A DNA stretch of 64,000 nt from Bordetella ansorpii (lineage in GTDB: Bacteria; Pseudomonadota; Gammaproteobacteria; Burkholderiales; Burkholderiaceae_B), in assembly GCF_900078315.1 (NCBI RefSeq), contig NZ_FKBS01000014.1, positions 680,802 to 744,801 on the forward strand, written 5' to 3'. The position numbers and the translations under genes were made by a program. The notes beneath the pieces are model-generated. The model was given only the letters and a program-made list of their open reading frames with translations, ran no database searches and was not told where the DNA came from. Below are positions 56,793 to 64,000 of this stretch, piece by piece (positions within the stretch are counted from its first letter, which is position 1; every line of letters starts with the position of its first letter).

Positions 56793-57224
56793 ATGAAGCC
56801 CGTTTCCAGGACGTCGCTCATGATTACCACTGTCAATATTCTTGTTCGCGACCGTCTGGGCCGCGTGCTCTTGCAAATGCGCGATGGCGCCGCGTCCCTC
56901 GGTCCGCTGACCTGGAGTTTCTGGGGCGGCGGGGTGGAGCCCATCGATCCGGACTACCTGCACACGGCATCGCGTGAGTTGGAGGAAGAACTGGGGATTG
57001 CCGCGAATCCCGCCGACTTCACCGAGATTGGCCGCCGCAAGGGCAGCGATGGCCAGGAGGCTCCCCTGATGCTGCTGCGCCGGTCTGTCGAGTGGGGCGA
57101 CTTCCGCGTGCAGGAGGGCGCGGGGGCTGGTTATTTCCACCTTGAAGAGATACGGCAGCTTCCGGTCTCGCGGACGGTGTCGTGGTACCTCACGAACCAG
57201 CCGGCGGTTTTCGCGCCAGTCTGA
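56793..57224 (+). CDS. Nudix hydrolase with variant Nudix box
   Basis: A 143-residue protein with a Nudix fold. The box reads WSFWGGGVEPIDPDYLHTASRELEEELGI: the catalytic REXXEE core (RELEEELG) is intact, but the position of the first Glu in G-x5-E is changed (Asp-Pro). It would hydrolyse a nucleoside diphosphate linked to another group. ATG 56793 is used; ATG 56820 (MITTVNILV) is an equally reasonable start that would remove nine residues. No partner genes are evident. Confidence 0.85.
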   Translation: MKPVSRTSLMITTVNILVRDRLGRVLLQMRDGAASLGPLTWSFWGGGVEPIDPDYLHTASRELEEELGIAANPADFTEIGRRKGSDGQEAPLMLLRRSVEWGDFRVQEGAGAGYFHLEEIRQLPVSRTVSWYLTNQPAVFAPV

Positions 57225-57300
57225 CCTGATCGTCGGGCAGGCGGGCGTGGGATGGTCGGCTCGGTACAATTTCGGGCCGCCCTGACCGTAGAGAGACCGC

Positions 57301-58365
57301 ATGCCCTCCCATCCCAGCGAGCGAAGCAGCAAGCCTGCTTCGGGCCGTGCGCCTCGGCGAGGCTCCGGCCGGGTAACCATCGCCGACGTCGCACGCGTGG
57401 CGGGCATGTCCATGCACACGGTCTCCCGCGTGCTGAACGCGCCCGAGCATGTGCCCGCGCGTACCGTGAAGCTGATCCACGACGCCATTGCCCAGACGGG
57501 CTATGTGCAGGATCTGATCGCGGGCGGGCTGGCCAGCGGGCGCAGCCGGTTGGTGGCGGTGACGGTGCCCACCCTGGGCAGCCCCGTGTTCCTCGAGGCC
57601 TTGCAGACCCTCAGCCTGCACCTGGGCCGGCACGGCTATCAGATGATGCTGACCGAAAGCGGCTACGACCCCGAGCAGGAAGTCGAGGCCGTGCGGGCGA
57701 TACTGGGCCGCAGGCCGGATGGCGTGGTCATGATGCGCACGGTGCTGACGGCTGTCGCGCGCACGCAGTTGCGCGCCGCCCGTATTCCCGTGGTCGAGGC
57801 CTGGGATTGGAGCGACGATCCGGTCGATACGCTGATCGGTTTCTCGCACGAGGCGGCCGGTGGATGCGTGGCCCGCTTCCTGGCCGAGACGGGGCGGCGG
57901 CGACCCGTGGCCGTGATCGGCGACGATCCGCGGGCAGGGCGCCGCTTGCAGGGATTCACGGCGACGGCGCGCGAGCTGGGCTTGATCGGCGCGCAGGCAC
58001 AGACGCCTCATGTCTTGCTCAGGGCGCCGGCCACGATGGGCGCGGGCCGCAGCGGCCTGGCGGAATTGCTGGCCCGCGAGCCCGCTGCCGATGCCGTCGT
58101 GTGCAGCACCGACATGATCGCCATGGGAGTCTTGCTGGAAGCCGCGGCGCTGGGGCGGCAGGTGCCCGGCGACCTGGCCGTGGTGGGATTCGGCGACCAG
58201 GCCTACGCGGCGGCCACCACGCCCGCGCTGACCACCGTGCGCATCGACGGCTCGCTGATCGGCGAGCAGGCGGCGCGCGCCATCATCGATCGGCTGGACG
58301 GACGCGCCAGTGAAGGCATGCACGTGGATGTCGGGTTCACCTTGATACGGCGGCAAAGCGCCTGA
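57301..58365 (+). CDS. LacI-family regulator
   Basis: A 354-residue repressor. The HTH VTIADVARVAGMSMHTVSRVLNAPEHVPARTVKLIHDAIAQTGYVQD with the hinge helix LIAGGLASGRS is canonical. The periplasmic-binding-like effector core follows, with VVEAWDWSD and the late AVVGFGDQAYAAATTPALTTVRIDG. Two palindromic sites are located just downstream of the gene, in front of the DapA-like operon that it presumably controls. Confidence 0.95.
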   Translation: MPSHPSERSSKPASGRAPRRGSGRVTIADVARVAGMSMHTVSRVLNAPEHVPARTVKLIHDAIAQTGYVQDLIAGGLASGRSRLVAVTVPTLGSPVFLEALQTLSLHLGRHGYQMMLTESGYDPEQEVEAVRAILGRRPDGVVMMRTVLTAVARTQLRAARIPVVEAWDWSDDPVDTLIGFSHEAAGGCVARFLAETGRRRPVAVIGDDPRAGRRLQGFTATARELGLIGAQAQTPHVLLRAPATMGAGRSGLAELLAREPAADAVVCSTDMIAMGVLLEAAALGRQVPGDLAVVGFGDQAYAAATTPALTTVRIDGSLIGEQAARAIIDRLDGRASEGMHVDVGFTLIRRQSA

Positions 58366-58404
58366 CGCGGCTGCGGCATCCTCCGGGAATGTCCTGATTC
58401 GAAG

Positions 58405-58438
58405 TATTAGCGCTAATAAAATATTAGCGCTAATATTT
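58405..58438. promoter_or_regulatory. Twin LacI-type operators
   Basis: Two palindromes with the same core lie side by side: TATTAGCGCTAATA (58405-58418) and AAATATTAGCGCTAATATTT (58419-58438). The centre-to-centre distance is 17 bp. The central CG dyad and A/T-rich arms match LacI/GalR-family operators. They lie between the lacI-like gene and the DapA-like gene, 34 bp from the latter's start. Confidence 0.9.
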
Positions 58439-58471
58439 ATCCTCAGCCCCTACCAAGAATCAGGAGACAGC

Positions 58472-59377
58472 ATGCTGGACCAAGCTCGTGGCGTGTACAT
58501 CGTGGCGCAGACGCCTTTCCAGGAAAACGGCGCCATCGACCTGGAAAGCGTCGATACGCTGAGCGACTTCTACTTCACGCACGGCGCCAGCGGCCTGACG
58601 GTGCTGGGGGTGGCCGGTGAATCCAACAAGCTCACGCCCACCGAGTCCCTGGCGGTGGCGTCCCGCTACATCACCCGCGCAAAAGGCAAGCCGGTCGTGG
58701 TGGGCGTCAGCAATAGCAGCGTCGCGCAGATGGCCGAGTTGACGAAGCAGGTGATGGACGCGGGCGCCGCGGGCGTCATGATCGCCCCGCCGGGCGGCCT
58801 GCGCACCGAACAAGAGGTGCTGAATTACTTCGAGGCGGTCTTTGCCCACATCGGCGACGTGCCGACGGTCTTGCAGGACTTTCCGTTTTCCACAGGCACC
58901 TGGATGTCCGTACCCGTGATGGGGCAACTGATCGAGCGCCACGCGCAGATCCAGGCGGTCAAGGAGGAAGACCTGCCCAGCATCACCAAGATCACCAAGC
59001 TGCGGGCGCTGCCCGGGCGTCGCGTGGCCATCCTGACCGGCAACAACGCCATGTTCCTGCCCCTGGAAATGGGCCGTGGCATCGATGGACCGATGGCCGG
59101 CTTCTCGCATCCCGAGATGCTCTCGCAGGTGTACACGCTGTACACGGCGGGGCGCATCGATGAAGCCCACGCGGTGTTCGATCGCTATCTGCCGCTGCTG
59201 AGCTATGAGAACCAGAGCCAGTGGGGCGTGGCGGTGCGCAAGGAAATCATGAAGCGGCGCGGCGCCATCAGGCACGCGGGTATGCGGCGGCCTGGCCCGA
59301 AGCTCGACGCCACGGATCATGCCGAGATCGATCTGCTGCTGGATCGCCTGAAGCGCAGCCTGGCCGAGGCGGGATAG
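58472..59377 (+). CDS. Dihydrodipicolinate synthase-like (DapA) family aldolase
   Basis: A 301-residue class I aldolase of the DapA/NAL superfamily. It has GVYIVAQTPFQENGAIDLES, the GVAGESNKLT turn in place of GTTGE, VVVGVSNSSVAQM, and the Schiff-base Lys in IQAVKEED. Superfamily enzymes include sugar-acid dehydratases/aldolases (KDG aldolase, 5-dehydro-4-deoxyglucarate dehydratase). Lysine synthesis is unlikely from the context, which is a LacI-controlled operon with a Bug protein and an FAD-linked dehydrogenase. AGGAGA precedes the ATG. Confidence 0.9.
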   Translation: MLDQARGVYIVAQTPFQENGAIDLESVDTLSDFYFTHGASGLTVLGVAGESNKLTPTESLAVASRYITRAKGKPVVVGVSNSSVAQMAELTKQVMDAGAAGVMIAPPGGLRTEQEVLNYFEAVFAHIGDVPTVLQDFPFSTGTWMSVPVMGQLIERHAQIQAVKEEDLPSITKITKLRALPGRRVAILTGNNAMFLPLEMGRGIDGPMAGFSHPEMLSQVYTLYTAGRIDEAHAVFDRYLPLLSYENQSQWGVAVRKEIMKRRGAIRHAGMRRPGPKLDATDHAEIDLLLDRLKRSLAEAG

Positions 59378-59459
59378 TTCCCGTCGATGGTCGCGGCAAG
59401 CACGGCGCCCGGACGTGTCCAAGCAAACCGGGCATCACAACCATAAGCAAGGAGACAGC

Positions 59460-60443
59460 ATGTTCAAGAGCACCAAGCAGGGCATTGCCTACGCGTGCGC
59501 GGGCCTCGTCGCCCTGGCGGCATCGGCGGGCGCGGCAGCGGCCGAGACCTGGCCGACCAAGCCCATCCGCATGGTCATTCCGTTCTCGGCCGGTGGCAAC
59601 ACCGACGTGGTCGCCAGGCTGATCGCGCCGCATATCGAGAAGGCGGTGGGCCAGCCCGTCGTGGTCGAGAACCGGCCTGGCGCGGCGGGCAACATCGCCG
59701 CCGAGTACGTGGCGCGCGCCGACGCCGACGGCTATACGCTGCTGATGGGAACGGTGGGCACGCAGGCGATCAACTACAGCATCTACAAGGACATCCGCTT
59801 CAAACCGGCCGATTTCTCGCCGATCACCCTGGTGGCATCCGTGCCCAACGTGCTGGTCGTGACGCCCTCGTTGCCGGTCAAGTCGGTGCAGGAACTGATC
59901 GACTACGGCAAGAAGAATCCCGGCAAGCTGAGCTTCGCCTCCAGCGGCGCGGGCAGCTCGATCCACCTGTCCGGCGAGATGTTCAAGACCCGCACCGGCG
60001 TGGACATGGTGCACGTGCCCTACAAGGGCAGCGCCGCCGCGGTCACCGACATCATCGGGGGGCAGGTGCATCTGATGTTCGACAATCTGCCGACGTCCTT
60101 GCCGTTCATCAAGAGCGGCAAGCTGCGCGCGCTGGCGGTGACCAGCGCCGAGCGCAGCACCAATTTGCCGGAGATTCCCACCATGGCCCAGGCCGGCGTG
60201 CCCAACTTCGAGGCGGGTTCGTGGTTCGGCGTGCTGGCGCCGGCCGGTACGCCGGCCCCCATCGTGGCGCGCATCGACCAGGCCATCGAAAAGGCCATGG
60301 CCACCCCCGAGATGCAGAAGCGCGTTGTCGAACTGGGCGCCGTGCCGATGGTCAAGGGTCCGAAGGATTTCAATGCCTTCATCGGCACCGAGATCGAGAA
60401 GTGGAAAGCCGTGGTGCAAGCCGCGGGCGCCTCCGCGAACTGA
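59460..60443 (+). CDS. Bug-family tripartite tricarboxylate binding protein (copy 3)
   Basis: A 327-residue periplasmic binding protein. A signal peptide ends near AAAAE (about residue 29), then ETWPTKPIRMVIPFSAGGNTDVVARLIAPHIEKAVGQPVVVENRPGAAGNIAAEYVARADADGYTLLMGT, VHVPYKGSAAAVTDIIGGQVHLMFDNLP are Bug hallmarks. AAGGAG precedes ATG 59460. It should bind the organic acid handled by the LacI-controlled operon. Confidence 0.94.
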   Translation: MFKSTKQGIAYACAGLVALAASAGAAAAETWPTKPIRMVIPFSAGGNTDVVARLIAPHIEKAVGQPVVVENRPGAAGNIAAEYVARADADGYTLLMGTVGTQAINYSIYKDIRFKPADFSPITLVASVPNVLVVTPSLPVKSVQELIDYGKKNPGKLSFASSGAGSSIHLSGEMFKTRTGVDMVHVPYKGSAAAVTDIIGGQVHLMFDNLPTSLPFIKSGKLRALAVTSAERSTNLPEIPTMAQAGVPNFEAGSWFGVLAPAGTPAPIVARIDQAIEKAMATPEMQKRVVELGAVPMVKGPKDFNAFIGTEIEKWKAVVQAAGASAN

Positions 60444-60461
60444 TGCCAGAGCGAGCCGGCC

Positions 60462-61889
60462 ATGCCTGACGATGATTTGAAAGCCTCGCTGCGCACCGCT
60501 TTCCGGGGCCGCGTGGTCGAGGATGCCGATGCCCTGGCACCGCACCTGACCGACTATCGCAAGCGCTGGACGGGCCGCGCCCTGGCGCTTGCCCAGCCGG
60601 ACAGCGCCGAGGACGTGGCCGCGCTGGTGCGCTGGTGCGGCCAGCACCGGGTGGCCATCTATCCGCAAGGGGGAAACACGGGCCTGGTCGGCGGCAGTGT
60701 GCCGGATGGCGCCGGACACAGCATCGTGCTGTCGCTGGCCCGCATGAATGCCATCCTGGATGTTGACCGGTACAACAACACGTTGACTGCGCAAGGCGGC
60801 GCGGTACTGGCGACCGTGCAGGATGCCGCGGCCCAGGCCGACCGCCTGTTCCCGCTGAGCCTGGGGGCGGAAGGCAGTTGCACCCTGGGAGGCAATCTCG
60901 CCACCAACGCCGGCGGCATACAGGTGCTGCGCTACGGCAATGCGCGCGATCTGTGCCTGGGGCTGGAGGTGGTGACGCCCGACGGGCAGATATGGAACGG
61001 GCTACGCGGACTGCGCAAGGACAACACGGGGTACGACCTCAAGCAATTGTTCATCGGGGCCGAGGGCTCCCTGGGCATCATCACGGCGGCGACCGTGAAG
61101 CTGTATCCGCGTCCCGCCGCTCAGATGACCGCTTTCGCGGCCGTGCCGGATGCACACAGCGCGGTACGGTTGTTGTCCCTGGCGCAATCGTTTCTTTCGG
61201 CCAGCCTGACGGCGTTCGAACTGATCAGTGGCCCGGCGGTCGAGCTGGTGCTGCATCACACGCCTGCCGCGCGCAGTCCGGTGCCGGGTGCGTCGCCGTA
61301 CTACGTGCTGCTGGAGTCCAGCGATGCGGAAAGCGCAGCCCATGCCACCGAGCGTTTCGAAGCCTTGATGCAGGCGGCTTTCGAGACTGGCATCGTCACG
61401 GATGCGGCCATTGCATCGACCCTCGCGCAGTCGGCCGCCTTCTGGCAGATCCGCCATCACCTGCCGGAAGCGCAGGCCACGGATGGGGAGAACATCAAGC
61501 ACGACATTTCCCTGCCGATCTCGCGGATCGGCGAGTTCATCGATGCCGCGCAAGCCGCCGTGCATGCAGTGCTGCCTGGCGCGCGCATCTTCGTGTTCGG
61601 ACACGTCGGCGACGGCAACCTGCATTACAACGTCTCGACGCCCGCGGGTGCCGACGCGAGGGCCTATCAGGCGATGCGCGCGTCGGAGAAGAACGTTTCG
61701 GCCGCGGTGTATGAAGTCGTGGCTAGAATGAACGGGTCGATCTCCGCGGAACATGGCGTGGGGCAGCTACGGGTCGGATCGGTGGCGCGGTACAAGTCGG
61801 CCGCCGAAATGGCGATGATGGCGGGGATCAAGCGCCTGTTCGATCCCCTGGGCCTGTTCAATCCGGGGCGTGTGATCGCGGCGGACTGA
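60462..61889 (+). CDS. FAD-linked D-2-hydroxy-acid dehydrogenase (GlcD-like)
   Basis: A 475-residue flavoprotein of the PCMH-type FAD-binding family (glycolate oxidase GlcD, D-lactate and D-2-hydroxyglutarate dehydrogenases). Motifs are AIYPQGGNTGLVGGSVPDG (FAD pyrophosphate loop), GAEGSCTLGGNLATNAGGIQVLRYGN, KQLFIGAEGSLGIITAATVKLYPRP, HVGDGNLHYN with metal-binding His, and SAEHGVGQLRVG near the end. It ends the LacI-controlled operon, 18 bp after the Bug gene. It probably oxidises a D-2-hydroxy acid product of the aldolase step. Confidence 0.93.
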   Translation: MPDDDLKASLRTAFRGRVVEDADALAPHLTDYRKRWTGRALALAQPDSAEDVAALVRWCGQHRVAIYPQGGNTGLVGGSVPDGAGHSIVLSLARMNAILDVDRYNNTLTAQGGAVLATVQDAAAQADRLFPLSLGAEGSCTLGGNLATNAGGIQVLRYGNARDLCLGLEVVTPDGQIWNGLRGLRKDNTGYDLKQLFIGAEGSLGIITAATVKLYPRPAAQMTAFAAVPDAHSAVRLLSLAQSFLSASLTAFELISGPAVELVLHHTPAARSPVPGASPYYVLLESSDAESAAHATERFEALMQAAFETGIVTDAAIASTLAQSAAFWQIRHHLPEAQATDGENIKHDISLPISRIGEFIDAAQAAVHAVLPGARIFVFGHVGDGNLHYNVSTPAGADARAYQAMRASEKNVSAAVYEVVARMNGSISAEHGVGQLRVGSVARYKSAAEMAMMAGIKRLFDPLGLFNPGRVIAAD

Positions 61890-61983
61890 TCTTTCGGCAT
61901 CCTTCCGGTGAAAACCGTCGCGAGCGTTGCGGATGGCAGCCGCCCGCAACGAGGTGGCGCACGCGGGGGCCACTCCGCCTGCG

Positions 61984-62460
61984 TCAGTACCTGCCTTCGG
62001 GCAGGATGTCCTCGAGGTAGGCCTGTGCATCGGGCGCGGCCCTCATGATGTGCCGCACCCACGCATTGCGTTCATGGGCGGTGACGACCAGTTCCCACAC
62101 GCAGGCCAGCGCCGGCGCGTCCACGGGCGTGAAACGGCTGGGATCCTTCAGTGGGGCGGACAGCATGCGCTGGCACACGATGCCGCCTGATATCCACCAG
62201 TCCACCAGCAGCCAGACGGCTTCCTCGCCGACGTGCGCGATGCAGAATCCCAGCCCCTGGCTGCGCTCGCCGCCGGCATGCTCGTCCAGCACGGCATGGA
62301 CGGCGGCACGCGCGCAGGTGGCGACGGCATCGGAAAGAATGGTGCCTTGCAGATCCGGATCGCGATGGATGCCATAGGCCTTTATCGCATGGCCTGATTC
62401 AAGCCATGTGCCGATGGGCGCGATTCTGCGGGGACGATAGGGTTCGGAGCGTAGGGCCAT
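61984..62460 (-). CDS. Hypothetical protein
   Basis: A 158-residue protein that looks coding (balanced composition, LLVDWWISGGIVCQRM, PALACVWELVVTAHERNAWVRHIM) and not like a GC shadow. It has no signal peptide, membrane segment or family motif that I recognise. It lies between the LacI-controlled operon (convergent) and frmR. The gap to frmR is 88 bp on the same strand. Confidence 0.7.
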   Translation of the reverse strand: MALRSEPYRPRRIAPIGTWLESGHAIKAYGIHRDPDLQGTILSDAVATCARAAVHAVLDEHAGGERSQGLGFCIAHVGEEAVWLLVDWWISGGIVCQRMLSAPLKDPSRFTPVDAPALACVWELVVTAHERNAWVRHIMRAAPDAQAYLEDILPEGRY

Positions 62461-62548
62461 GTCGACGAAAGACGAGCAAGTGGTTGCCGGACATGGATAC
62501 TATCCGGTCCGCTCAGGGCGGACCGTGCCGCTGCCCCGGCATGCCCAC

Positions 62549-62839
62549 CTATTTCAGATAGGTGCGCAACGTCTTCATCAGCGATTCGATCTCGGCGTCG
62601 GAATCCGACGGCTCCCGGGACCTGCGCGCCTCGCCCGTCGAGCCGAACAGCTCCATCAGGTGGGTCTGCAGGATCTCGGCCATCAGGCCGTTCGCGGCGC
62701 CTCGCAGGGCGGCGATCTGCTGCAGCAGGGCGCTGCAGTCGACGCCTTCCTCGACCGCGCGTTCAAGGGCTTCGGTCTGGCCCTTGATACGCCGCAAGCG
62801 CACGATGGTCCGTCGCTTGTCCTCTGCGGAATAGGGCAT
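62549..62839 (-). CDS. frmR: Formaldehyde-responsive repressor FrmR
   Basis: A 96-residue DUF156 (CsoR/RcnR/FrmR) regulator, helical. Pro2, Cys35 and His60 occur in the positions used by FrmR to sense formaldehyde; the Pro2-Cys35 pair is the residue set cross-linked by formaldehyde in E. coli FrmR. The IAALRGAANGLMAEILQTHL helix is conserved. Unusually it is located 3' of frmA, not before it. Confidence 0.9.
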   Translation of the reverse strand: MPYSAEDKRRTIVRLRRIKGQTEALERAVEEGVDCSALLQQIAALRGAANGLMAEILQTHLMELFGSTGEARRSREPSDSDAEIESLMKTLRTYLK

Positions 62840-62868
62840 GTTGCCTGTTGCTCCGATGGTTCGCCCAG

Positions 62869-62891
62869 AGGCCCGGCGTGTTGCCGGGCCT
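62869..62891. repeat. Hairpin between frmA and frmR
   Basis: AGGCCCGGC and GCCGGGCCT form a perfect 9-bp stem with a 5-base loop in the 63-bp gap between frmA and frmR. On the minus strand no U run follows, so it is more likely an attenuating or mRNA-stabilising hairpin than a full terminator. GC-rich FrmR sites often contain GGGG/CCCC patches, so an operator role is also possible. Confidence 0.5.
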
Positions 62892-62902
62892 TTGGACAGC
62901 GA

Positions 62903-64000
<1,098 letters not shown>

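Overview
This window is high-GC chromosomal DNA of a betaproteobacterium, most likely Alcaligenaceae (Bordetella or Achromobacter type). The evidence is three tripartite-tricarboxylate (Bug) periplasmic binding proteins, a groESL operon under a perfect CIRCE box, the GroEL sequence with a GGM-rich tail, the rsmD-coaD-ferredoxin and rib-ribH-nusB-thiL-pgpA-pncC housekeeping strings, and Bordetella-style FtsY and RibBX proteins. No rRNA, tRNA, CRISPR array or complete insertion sequence was recognised.

Layout. 0-4.1 kb (minus strand): a three-gene cassette of a membrane-anchored binding-protein-like gene, a TelA/KlaA-family gene and a lipoprotein that fuses a solute-binding-like domain to a VWA domain. 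4.4-7.9 kb: ychF and its strong terminator, a RelE-like toxin/HTH antitoxin pair in lower-GC DNA, debris, and a hydroxypyruvate-isomerase-like gene. 8.0-13.7 kb: a two-component system divergent from an exported methionine-sulfoxide repair operon (msrB, a DipZ-like CcdA-thioredoxin fusion, msrA). The DipZ protein carries an unusual methionine-rich linker. 14-31.1 kb: largely core genes (asmA, benE, ferredoxin, coaD, rsmD, ftsY, CYTH-CHAD, an IclR regulator, ribBX, ribH, nusB, thiL, pgpA, pncC, pyrF, ndh, dgkA).

31.3-38.9 kb: an orphan small protein, an FAH-family hydrolase, a mannitol-dehydrogenase-family protein with altered catalytic residues, a YihY-family membrane protein, gdhA and a hipBA toxin-antitoxin locus preceded by four regularly spaced operator-like elements. 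38.9-41 kb: groEL, groES and CIRCE. 41.1-49.8 kb: an accessory catabolic island of six minus-strand genes (two Bug proteins, FAH, TauD-like dioxygenase, D-2-hydroxyacid dehydrogenase, MmgE/PrpD protein), divergent from a LysR regulator and an FMN-dependent 2-hydroxy-acid oxidase. The substrate is unknown. 49.9-57.2 kb: an ankyrin-gene remnant, an autotransporter, a cold-shock/DUF1294 membrane protein, two small lipoproteins, a tandem DUF4189 protein and a Nudix hydrolase.

57.3-61.9 kb: a LacI regulator, twin palindromic operators, and a DapA-like aldolase, Bug protein and FAD-linked 2-hydroxy-acid dehydrogenase. 62-64 kb: a hypothetical gene, frmR and frmA (formaldehyde detoxification; frmA runs off the right edge).

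The strongest leads are the Met-rich linker in the methionine-repair operon, the SBP-TelA-VWA cassette, the LysR-linked catabolic island with a shared DNA element, the hipBA operator array, and the catalytically altered mannitol-dehydrogenase relative. All function calls rest on reading translated sequence and remembered family motifs. No database search was run.
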